Shown here: in pieces, positions 21,020-31,078 of the stretch
How positions within the stretch are numbered: position 1 is the first letter of the stretch
Layout: the number at the start of each line of letters is the position of its first letter
Assembly: GCA_009746045.1 (NCBI GenBank)
Contig: RPFO01000059.1
Span: 183,501 to 247,500 of the forward strand
Direction: 5' to 3'
Length of the DNA: 64,000 nucleotides
From: Mesostigma viride
Lineage: Eukaryota; Streptophyta; Mesostigmatophyceae; Mesostigmatales; Mesostigmataceae
Notes under the pieces: model-generated
Told to the model about the DNA's origin: nothing
What the model saw: the letters and a program-made list of their open reading frames with translations, nothing else
Databases searched by the model: none
Translations under genes and position numbers: made by a program

Positions 21020-22262
21020 CCGGCCTCAATGCCTCGCCATCGGCATCGCCTGACCCTAAACGCGCCCGCCCCGCCGACAAAACTGGAGGGCCACGCTGGG
21101 CGGAAACACGCTTCTCGGAACCGCGCTTTCGGCCCCAACCTTTCCAGGTCGATGATTACGACTGGACCACCATTTCTCCGAGTGAGGCTATGCATCACAT
21201 CTTCTTCGGGGACTACGCCTCGCTTTACGACCTGTGCCTCCATCTCCACGCCACTGGACGCCTCCTCGTCGACGACGGCCGACGCTGGCACAACATCAGC
21301 CAGATGTTCGGGTGTCCCCGCCCCCAACTCCAACACGCCGTCCTCAACTCTCTTCGAGATCCAGAAGTCTGACGGCGAGATCTGGGCTCCATCCATCTCC
21401 GCCCCCGCATTCCGTTCCATCCTCACGGAAGCCTTTCAGCAGCACGTGACCCCCCTTGCATGCTGCCGACATAGCAGCAATCGGCGGCACGCTGACTGCT
21501 GAACTTCCTCACATTTCCACCGCCGCCGCCTCCACCTCCACGTACTGCCATTTCCGCCTCCACTGCCGACATCAAAGCCCAGCTCCTCGACCTCGACCAC
21601 CGCCTTCAAGCCACCGCCAACGCCCTTGAGTGCTTGCATGACACCGCCGGCCTCACCGCCCAGGCGGTGAAGGACATCGCCGCCCAGCCGGCGCCTGCTG
21701 GCCCGGCCGGCGATGCTCCCTCCACCTGGGCGGACTTGCTTAAGCAGCACACCACCTCCACCACCTCCACCATCTCGGCACAACTCAAGCAACAAGCCCT
21801 CGACCTTCGCGAGGAAGCCGACATCGCGCGGCGCAGCCACAATGTCATCGTCAAGTGCTCACTTCGACCAGCAGGCAGGTGAGACCTCCACGAGCCTTCT
21901 TGAGGCATTTAAGCGCGCCATTCTTGCCCCCATGTTACTCACTGGTGAGCTGGACATGTCGGCTGTCCGCCTCCCCCGCGCGCGGGGGAAGGCTGGCCCG
22001 GCACCCGTGCTCCTCACCTTTAAGTACATGGCGGACAAGCTGGCGTTCCTTAAATGCCGCAAGAAGCTCTCGGAGACTCGCTTCACGCTGGACGACGACT
22101 TGACCCTGGCCCAGCAACAACGGCGACGCGAGCTATGGCCGACCTACCTTCAGCTCCGGCAGAGCGCAAGGGGGAAGCCGGTATACTGGAGGGGGGCGGT
22201 CATCCACGTTGACCACAAGCCCTCACTGGCAGCCCCCTCCTGCCACCTCCGACTAGGAATAT
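21020..22262 (+). pseudogene. Retroelement ORF1 protein, frameshifted
   Basis: Segments in several frames: HHIFFGDYASLYDLCLHLHA and GRRWHNISQMFGCPRP (21190-21372), then SDGEIWAPSISAPAFRSIL, QQHVTPLA, the helical region with CLHDTAGLTAQAVKDIAA (to 21882), and a clean C-terminal half (about 21860-22260) with ETSTSLLEAFKRAILAPM, SAVRLPRARGKAGPAPVLL, FTLDDDLTLAQQQRRREL and VYWRGAVIHVDHK. Domain order matches the copies at 4.3, 11.6 and 14.8 kb. Four or more indels break it. Confidence 0.75.
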
Positions 22263-22572
22263 ATATACCAGTAGTGTAGATTAGTCAGGCTTAGCCTAGC
22301 ATGTGGCCCACGCGCATGTGCGCCCATAATGGCCCCCATGGATGATGCCTTCAACATTTAGCCATGCTTTGTCTATAATGGGACCCCCATGGATGTTGCA
22401 TTAAGAATTTAGCCATGCTATGCCATGCAGGGTCCCCCGGAGCGGAGTCTCGTCAGGTGTCTAGCCAGAAGGGTGCTGCCTCTGTTGGTAGACAGTAGGT
22501 AGACAACCCCCCTCGTCGGCTCGCGGCTAACAGGCTTCGGGGACAGCCTCTAAACAGTCCCGTTCCACTACC

Positions 22573-25500
22573 ATGCCTCGACCTAACCGTCGGGTGAAAG
22601 CCATGGTGGTGCCGGTATTTCGGGCCACAACCTCATCTGTCAAATGTCAGATTCGTAAAACCCAACGTTTGCTAGATTACCTACGCCTCGGCGTTGTGCA
22701 ATCAGCCCCAACCCCGAATACCCCGAGCAAGCGGCAGGCTCGCATCCTACGCTTGCAGGACAAAATAAATGCGATGAAAAGCACTATTTCTACCGCTTCC
22801 CTTCCCCCCTCCGTTCCATCCCCACCTCCATTCCCCGCCGCACCCACCCCCATCACCCATCGTCGTCCTCCCCTGGTGGGCCAGCAGGCATCCTTGGCCC
22901 TTGCCACTTTTAACACCCGCACATTGCTAGATGACGACCATAGCTGCCGGATCGAGGAGCTAGTCGCATTTTGCATTGAGCATCGTGTATCTATATTAGG
23001 CGTCCAGGAACACCGCCGCACGGTGCCACTTGGCCTGGTGAGCACTGCTCGCTTGGCGGGTGGCTGGCGGTTTTACTTCGCTGGCAGCGGTACGTCTGGC
23101 CAAGGTGGTGTTGGTCTTTTGTGTTCGCCGCTGGCAGTTGCTAGCCTCAGCACGCTTAAGTTTCTAACCCCACGCCTTATGGTAGCACATTTCACCTCTG
23201 TCGAGGGGCGGTCTAAACACCACCTCACGGTGGGGGTGGGCTACGCACCCCACAGTGGCCTCCTCGATTCGGCCCGTGAGGAGTTCTTCGAATCCTTGCA
23301 TGACCTTGAGAGGGTCACCCCGGCCCGCCACTTTTTGGTTATGCTGCTCGACGCCAATGCCACGCTCCCCGTGGGCACTGCTGGCAGCCGCTTTGCGCCT
23401 GCTGACACTACTGCTAACGACAACACTCCCCTGTTTTCTGCCTTTTTGCGGGATAGCGGGATGGTCGGCTGTCAACTGCCACTTCCAACGTCCCTCACAG
23501 GACTTGGTCACTTTTCGTGGCCCTAACGGCCGTCAGGCCTGTTTGGACTACGTGGTGGTACGGCAGTCCAGGTGCACCTCGGTCCTGGACACCCGAGTGT
23601 TTGACACGCCGACGGTGTGCTCCGACCACCGGTTGGTGCGCGCGACCCTTCGGCTCCGGTTCCACGTCCCCGCGCGCCGCGACCCAGTGGTCCGCCCTGA
23701 CTGGTCTGCTCTACGTCCGGTCAAGGGAGATCCTGAGGACTGGACGGACGCCGAGCACGAGCGGAACTGGTGCCGACGGAAGTACCTGTCGGCCCTGGAC
23801 GCCCGGGCGGACGTCGACGAGCTGGACAATGGTGCCCCCAACGCAGCCATTTTTGCGGGCTTTGCGGCCCGTGCCCCGTTGCTGGCGGCCCGGCACCTGC
23901 CGGTCATGCCCCGCCGCCGCCCCGGCCCGCTCTACCGCCAGGACCCCAAGGTCTTGGCCGCCCGGCACCGCCTCAAGCGTAACCGGGACCCGCTGCAGAA
24001 ACCACTGCTCCAGGCCGCCCTTGTGGAGGCCTACGAGCACGCTCAGGACGCGGAGGCGGCCCAGTGCATCGCGGATGCCAAGGCCTGCCAGGCTCGCAAC
24101 CAGGGCAAGGACATGTGGTACCACCTCGACCGGCTCGGCGGCCGGCGGCAGCGCACCCCGGTGGAGCACACGGGGGACGGCACGGCGCCGGTAAGCCTTG
24201 ACCGCTGGTTGGCCCACAATGTTTCCTTGACCGGTGGGGCTCGCGCCCCCCCCCCGCCGCTTCACCCCGCGAGACGGCCGCCCGCCTCGGGGTCGCCGGA
24301 CCCCCGCCGCCGCCAGCGCCCCCCTCCTCGGCCGCGGACTACCAGGTCCCCGCCTTGAAGGAGGGCTGCCTTGCCACCAACGACGTCGTCCACCCCTTCA
24401 CTTTGGAGGAATTGGACGGCGCCCTTGCTCGCCTGCGGTACGATGCGGCGGTCGGTGCCGACCACCTTTCTGCTGAGCTGCTGAAGACCCCTGATCTGGC
24501 GGTTAGGGATCTTCTGCTGGCGTTCTGTGCACAACCGTGTCCTGCTCTCGATCTGACGAGCCTCCGCCTGCTGAGTGGCAGACGGCCATCCGCGTCATGC
24601 TGTACAAGAAGGGCTCTGCTGCTGACCCCGGTAACTACCGGGGTGTCTGCCTCTGGACTGCACAGGCTCCGCGCCGCGCTGGACCCACACCTGGGTGAGT
24701 CTCAGATGGGTTTCCGTCGTGGTCGTAACACTGTCATATGGCTGTGTTTGTCGCGCGCCGGTTGATGGAGGAGGTGCGTCGACTTCCCCCCGACAGTTTG
24801 CCGCTGGTCTTCATTTTTGTTGACTATATCAAGGCCTTTGACACGGTTCTCTCCAGGAGGCTCTTTGGGCCATCCTAGCTCTGGATCGGGTACCACCTGC
24901 GTTTATTGCTGCCCTTCGCCGTCTGTATGACCTCGGGTTCACAGGCAGTAGTGCGGACTGCGGAGGGCACCACTCCACCATTCCCCCTTCACCACGGGGT
25001 GTGGCAAGGTTGTGTCCTGTCCCCATACCTGTTCATTATTGTCGTGCATGGATCACGTCATGCGCCGGGCACGTGCGCGCTTTACTGCTCTTAAGGGGTT
25101 CGAGCCAGGCTTGGACATCCTTAACGTGAAAGAGCACGGCGGGGTTAGACCTGGTTACCGCCTCAGTTGCCGACCTGATTTATGCGGATGATACCACCCT
25201 CATCGAGAGCCCCGAGCACATTCAGACCTGGCTGGACTGCCTGGGCCTGGAGGCGCGGGCGGTGGGGCTGGAGATTAGTGTCAAAACTGAGGCGATGGTG
25301 ATAGGAGCATCCAGTAAACCACCGCTGCCGCGCCTGCTCGACGGAACGGAGGTCCCGTTCCGCGACCGCTTCAAGCTGTTGGGGAGCTGGCTTCCTGACA
25401 CCGCCGACGATGTGGACACCCGCATCGGCCTTGCCTGGGCCAAGCTCCGTTCGCTCACACCCTACTGGCGCTCGAAGGGCCTTAACGGGCACCGCAAGCG

Positions 25501-26044
25501 CATGCTCTTCAAGGTCCTCGTCCTCACGGTGCTCACGTATGGCGCCGAGGCGTGGACCCTCCCACCCAAACTGGCAGCTCGGCTCGACGGCACAGTTTAC
25601 AGGATGCTCCGGCAGGTCCTTAATGTAGGTTTTTCCGAGCGTCCGTCATCAGAGTCTTTGTATCATGGCATGCCTCGTGTTTCGGACGAGATTAGGCAGC
25701 GTAGGATAGCATTTGTAGGACACCTTGCACGCACCAGCCAGGTCGACACCACCCTCGGTCTGGCCGGCCCCCAGCAGCTTGGACAGCCAGGGCGGCACAT
25801 TCTGACCTGGCCTGGCCCCAAGGACATTCCCAAAAGGGTAGGGAAACCTGTCACGAACTACGTTCAGATGTTGCTGGACGACCTAGTGGTCCCAGCCCAG
25901 TTTGAGCACCGCATCCACTCTCTCTCCCGTCTTTGGACTGCCATGCAGGACAAGACGCGGTGGAAGGAGATTGTCAAGGCGCACACGCCCGACCCTGTGG
26001 GCAAGCCACCTCCCCCCAAGCGGAGGAGGCGTTTTGATGAGTAG
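22573..26044 (+). pseudogene. APE endonuclease - reverse transcriptase polyprotein (ORF2), frameshifted
   Basis: About 1,150 codons over several frames. The N-terminal apurinic-like endonuclease (22.9-23.65 kb) shows LATFNTRTL, LGVQEHRR, a LLDANA box and CSDHRLVRATLR. A basic linker follows (23.7-24.2 kb). The reverse transcriptase has NYRGV, GFRRGRNTV, motif A IFVDYIKAFDTV (24809-24848), GVWQGCVLSPYLF and YADD (25181-25192). The C-terminal region (25262-26044) has VLTYGAEAWTL and RRIAFVGHLARTSQVD and ends KPPPPKRRRRFDE. Frameshifts lie near 23500, 24360, 24600-24760 and 25050-25160. The intact domain set and TSD suggest recent activity; some breaks could be sequencing errors. No RNase H domain seen. 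Confidence 0.85.
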
Positions 26045-26131
26045 TGCAGTTAGGATTTTCTAGATAGAGTTAGGATAGTTCGATCACGCGGCTTCCTCCA
26101 CCCCATCCATCATGAAATATGTGCTACATGA

Positions 26132-26145
26132 CCTCCCCACGGAGG
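26132..26145 (+). other. Family C 3'-terminal hairpin of the ORF2 unit
   Basis: CCTCC-CCAC-GGAGG, preceded by ATGTGCTACATGA, which closely matches the GTGCTACAT just before the family A hairpin, and followed by (TTTAA)n. Confidence 0.65.
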
Positions 26146-26479
26146 CATGTTATAATTTAATTTAATTTAATTTAATGCCATGCAGAGAGATGCTCTCTGT
26201 GGAGAAGCCATGCCCTAGCTCTTGTATAGCCATGATGATCTTCCTCCCTCACAGGCATGCTCCCCCCTTACCCGGGCATAGCGTGATAGACCATGAGGGT
26301 GCAGGTGCCCTGGTGCACCTAGAGCAGGGGTAGCTTACATTCCCACCCTTGCATGAAGTAGCCTAGAATGTATTAAAAGCCATATGCCCCTTCTCAGGGC
26401 TATGTGCTACATCTACTCCCAACGGAGTGATGTTGATAATTAATTAATTAATTAATTAATTAATTAATTAATGAGGGCA

Positions 26480-27690
26480 TATAAATAGACTGATAGGACG
26501 TGTCTGCGTCATGTGAGCATAGATCCTCATGCACGTAGTGATTTGAACATAGAGTGATTCCTCCTTGATATAGTGATTAAATTTTTAAGCTTATCAAAAT
26601 ATATGCTTGTACTAGCTATTCCCTGTAAAGTAGCATAAAAACTACATCAGTGGCTAAATGTTGAAAATCACAGATCGAAAAAGGATTGTCCCACATGTTT
26701 CCACGATTTCAATCCTGGACCATTGTACATGGAATTGACTTTGGTACTGCTTGTCACATACTGGTAAAGCAGCACATGCAGATGGCCGGCATAACAGGAA
26801 TATGCATATCTATCTATCTAAGTGCAAACTGGACAAAGCCAGGCATGGTTTTATCGGGGGTCTAGACTAACAGACGTCATTTCAAGTACCCCTCGGAATA
26901 CTAAGTAATTCTATAATCCTAGCATATATACTGCAGCGCCAAGGCCATTGGGCAGGTAGCCCACAGATCTGTCACCAGCAAGAGCCTTGGCCATGCGTCT
27001 TCTTACAACAATTCCAGGCCGTACAGCACGCCAGATTGCCCAGCAGGTCAGAAAAACACCGGCTCTCCCACATCATCCCATATCAGCAGCCCTGGCAGTT
27101 GCCCCACAACTTGCCATGGTGGGCGTAACTACTTCCCATGGTGGGCGTCCCTGCATAGTCTATATTCCTGCTGCGTTTCGTTACAAGGTTGCCCAGCCAG
27201 GCAAACCACAACCACCTCCAAGCCGGAAGCAACCCGGCTGCCCACGGGGTCATCCTACATGTCCACACACGAGGTCATCCTTGAAAACACCGTCGAACTC
27301 CCATGCATTGACCTCCCATGCTTGCTACTCCGCCCCGTTCATGGGGCTCTCTCCCCCCAAAGCAATAATTCCTGCGAGAGATGTTGCTGGCCATTGCAAC
27401 GCCCACCGCGCACGCGCCCAGGGGCTGTCAGTGCCTTGTCAATCGCATGGCATGGTCCCTGCTGCTGGCATATTCCAGGGACAGATTTAACACCAGTTTC
27501 CTGCTGATTTCGCAGCACCATGATGACCATGCATGCAGACCACAATTGGCCACGCATCGAATTCGTCATGCCTCCCAATCCATGCCATCTGGGGGCAATC
27601 ACAGACCAAACACCAGATGAGGAGTCGTGGGGTAAATTATGGCCTGTGCTCCCCTTTGCCTCGTCGACGATGCACGGTGCCTACCCCCTT
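26480..27690. other. Intergenic; no supported gene
   Basis: Contains a short TATC repeat near 26810 and plus-strand open frames at 26987-27630 with no recognisable content, antisense to the presumed 3' UTR of the starch synthase gene. Confidence 0.5.
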
Positions 27691-27696
27691 TACCCA

Positions 27697-27793
27697 GTGT
27701 AGGGCAGGTCCAACTTCCCCCCCCCCCCCCTTGCCCCGGTCTAGGGCAGGTCCAACTCCACCCCCACCCCCCTTTACCCGGAGTAGGGCAGGT
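27697..27793. repeat. Degenerate tandem repeat covering the starch synthase stop codon
   Basis: Three copies of a unit containing TAGGGCAGGTCCA (starting near 27702, 27741 and 27784), separated by C-rich runs. The last copy is the coding end of the starch synthase gene on the minus strand, so the final codons appear duplicated into the 3' UTR. Confidence 0.7.
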
Positions 27794-28061
27794 CCACCTG
27801 CGCCCACTGGAAGACCTGCTCGTACTGCTGTGCGGCCTTGTCCCACGAGAAGTCCTGCGTCATCCCCCGCTGCTGAATGCGCGCCCATGCGTCCTTGTGG
27901 TTGCGGTAGGTGTACAGCGCCAGGCCCAGGCCGTGCTTCACGCCGTCCACCCCAGCGGGAGAGAAGGTCCACCCGGTGCCCGTGTCCTTCTCCGGGTTGT
28001 AGTCGATCACCGTGTCGCGCAGGCCGCCCGTCGCGTGCGCCACAGGGATCGTGCCGTACCT

Positions 28062-28154
<93 letters not shown>

Positions 28155-31078
28155 TGTGTGGGGGAAAGGGCGAGGGAGGAGAGGGGGTGGAGGTGGGGTG
28201 TGATTGGTCGGACAAACGTAAATAATTCTGGGCAAGCGTACAGATGGGTGGGTACTAGTTGGCGCATTTGGAAGGAATGCAACTTTGTAGGGGTGGTATG
28301 AAAGTACAGGGTCGAGAAGAGTGCCCATAGCCAGGTGATGCGCCCATCTTGTGAGTAATGAAGATAAAGGGGGTGCGGATATGTGCTACTTCAAGTGATG
28401 AGCAAATGGGAGAGGTATTCTGCCCAGCATGTAGACCTCCACGAACAAGCACCCAAAGAAACAGGCAGACTTTAACCTCTACGCAAGGTGAGCGCGTCTG
28501 ACAGGAACAAAAATACGACCAGTGGTCTGGGGACTTTGGACCACCCTGCAGGAAGCCAAAGTCCCTCATGCCACCTCAGCACCTCGAAAGCCATGCCCAT
28601 CTTGTAATTCCTGACACATATTCCCGGCTGCCACTTAGCACTGCCACCCGGATCACTCAACCTGCCAAGTTCTCCTTGCCACACACGGGGAGAGCAGCGC
28701 TGCGGGCGACGCACCTCATGGCGTACAGCTGGTTCAACCCGCACGGCTCGAAGCGCGAGGGCATGAGCAGGATGTCCGCCCCCGCGATCATCCTGTGGCT
28801 CATCGGCACCGAGAACCCCACCCATCCGCGTGCCTTGTCACGGTGGGCTGACTCAGCCCACCGCAGCATGTCCTCCAGCTGGCCCTCCCCCGTGCCCAGC
28901 ATGACCAGCTGCACGTCCTGGGACATGAGCCAGGGCATTGCGCCGGCCAGCAGGTCCGCACCCTTCTGGTAGTCCAACCGGCCGATGAATGTGATCATGG
29001 GCACGTCCGGCCGCTCGGGCAGCCCGAGCTCCTTCTGCAGGGCGGCCTTGCACGCGGCTTTTCCGGCCAGGTCCTCATGCGAGTAGTTTGCTGGGATGAG
29101 CTTGTCGGTGGCAGGGTCCCAGTCGTTGTAGTCAATCCCATTGAGGATGCCGTTGGTGTGGTAGCTGCGGTTGCGGAGGATGGTGTCCAGGCCCCATCCT
29201 CCCTCGCTGGTCGCCATCTCCCATGCGTACCCTGGGGACACGGTCAGCACGCGGTCGGCGGTCGTGAGCCCACCCTTGAGGTGGTTGATGCTGCGCCCTT
29301 CCTCCTCATATGCGCCCTTACGAGCCCACACGGGGTATTGGTACTCGAGACAGCTGTACCAGTTGCCAGGGAGGTTGAGCTGGGAGAAGCGCCCGGGGGG
29401 GAACACGCCCTGGACACGCACGCATAGATGACATGATGGGGTAGACGGAGCAGATGATCACATACAGTAAAACAATTGTAAGGAAGTAAAATAACATACA
29501 GCATGAGCGTGATCACATAGCATGTGTGTACACAAAAGGGGCACATAATTGCATATGTAGGCCGCAGGGAGGGGCAGCGGAAACAAAAAAGGTGCCACGG
29601 TGCTGGTATTGTCAGGAACAGAGCCAGTGCTGTTTGCCGATAGCAAAAAACCACCCTCATGGATACGAACTATGACGTCAAAGCGCGGCGAGAGGGGTCA
29701 AGAGACGCTGGGAGGAATGCGATCAATAGCCTCAACCACCCCTGGCTGAGTAGTACGGCTGTATGCAGCGTACACCAATGCACCGACGACACCCGCTAGG
29801 CGAGGGTATGCTTTAACTGCAAATGTGAGCACAGCTCAGCTAACTACTGCAAAACTCAGGCCCTTGCCACATGCAAAGTGAGTGCCTAGGTCGATAGTCT
29901 CCGAGCAATATGTCCCTGCTGCAATTTCGGTTCAGTGTTCGATTGTATAAATCGACCCCAAGAACACAAAGTACTAATTTCTATTCCTATTCAAAAGCAT
30001 GTTGCAAATTGCAAAACTGACCAAGCCGCAGAGAGAACCAGAATTCCCCATTACCTGGTGGTAGAGGTTGTGGACACACATGATGGAGCGCGCCCCCAGG
30101 AAGACACCGTACGGTCTATATTTCGCCGCCAGGTACACGGGCACCAGGGAGGCATGCCAGTCATTGGCGATGAAGACGACGTCCTGTCCGTAGGGGATCC
30201 CGGCGATCGGGACCTGAAGAGGCGCTTCCAACGCCGCCAGGCACATCAGCGTGAATCGGAAGTGATTATCTCCGAAGGGGCCGTTGGCATCGCCGTACGG
30301 GGTCCCCATGCGAAGGTATGCGCCCGGGTGATCGATGAAAATCCAGTCCACGTTGTCGCGGAAGCAGTGGAAAAATCCGACCTCGTGGGATCCACCGAAA
30401 CAGTGTACAGTGATGCGGACGCCTGTGTCGATTGCGTCGGGGTAGAGACCGTATCTGCGAAGATCAGAATGATTGTAGAGAGAAAAAAATGTTAGAAACA
30501 GCTGGCATAATTTTTGTCGCGACCAGTAAATTGTTTCTAGGAAAATCAAACAGAATTTACAATTGAGATAGCTAGCGTGAACGAATCGGCACTCGCCTTG
30601 GCGCGATAACCATGGTACGGTGGCCCCTCTTGCCCAGCACCTTCGGCAAACTTCCGCACACATCTCCCAGACCTCCTGTTTTGCTCCATGGAGCGACCTC
30701 AGAGGTCACGAAAACAATGTTTAGCGGCTTCACGCAGGTTTCATCCTTTGGATCGTCACACATAACCGTTTCGATCTCTTCAATCATTGCCTGCTCATTG
30801 CCCGCGCTGGAATTTTCGGTGGCAGGGGCATTCAGCTCGCTTGTGACGGCTTCGGCAGTGGCGGCCTGAGCAGGCCCCGCGACTCCGGTCATGCTCATCC
30901 GCGGTGAAAGCAGGCCGCGACGCAGAAAACGACCTAATTTTTGAGGCCTGTGCAGCGCTGCCTTCCCTTCAAACCGAGCGGCATGATTCGTGATAGCAAC
31001 CCGCGCATGAGCCCCCCGCGGTGCCGCTGCGGACAGCGGCACGGCCTTCTCCACCGCTATGGCAGTTGACGAAATCAT
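27774..31078 (-). CDS. SS1: Soluble starch synthase I (plastid, GT5)
   Basis: Transfers glucose from ADP-glucose to the non-reducing end of alpha-1,4-glucans in starch synthesis. Exons 31078-30597, 30454-30055, 29409-28715 and 28059-27774 join in phase to 620 aa. Residues 1 to about 110 are Ala/Arg/Ser-rich, as expected for a plastid transit peptide plus linker. The GT5 catalytic domain starts at [20 protein letters not shown], with the ADP-glucose-binding KTGGL at 133-137, and includes [23 protein letters not shown]-like [32 protein letters not shown] (E515 of the E-x7-E motif) and [17 protein letters not shown], the RYGTIP segment and the QYEQVFQWA terminus are closest to the SSI class rather than SSII, SSIII or GBSS. 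Intron 1 uses a GC donor (30596-30595). Intron 3 begins with a long CA tract at its acceptor. Confidence 0.95.
28063..28161. repeat. (GT)n microsatellite abutting a splice acceptor
   Basis: About 48 GT units with one break at 28147-28148, inside intron 3 of the starch synthase gene. On the sense strand it is (CA)n running straight into CCAG at the acceptor before exon 4. Confidence 0.9.

Larger units (their letters stand above)
22431..26174 (+). mobile_element. Full-length ORF2-only retroelement (family C)
   Basis: 3,744 bp flanked by the perfect 11-bp duplication ATGCCATGCAG (22420-22430 and 26175-26185). It has a 142-bp 5' leader, a single APE-RT reading region (22573-26044), a short 3' UTR, the hairpin CCTCC-CCAC-GGAGG (26132-26145) and a (TTTAA)n tail. 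Size, single-ORF layout and a short 3' UTR with a simple-repeat tail are all RTE-like. It is nested in the 3' UTR of an ORF1-only unit. Confidence 0.88.
20999..26470 (+). mobile_element. ORF1-only retroelement (family A) split by an ORF2 unit
   Basis: ORF1 (21.0-22.26 kb) and the family A 3' UTR up to 22430 continue at 26186 after a 3.74-kb insertion, ending in the hairpin 26415-26428 and (TTAA)n to 26470. ATGAGGGCA occurs directly after the tail (26471-26479) and at 20967-20975 and 20990-20998, so it is probably the target duplication. Without the insertion the unit is about 1.7 kb, like the one at 4016-5914. Confidence 0.75.

Noticed and set aside
26987-27490. Plus-strand ORF of 167 codons
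   Set aside because: No family signature, no splice context, antisense to the starch synthase 3' region.
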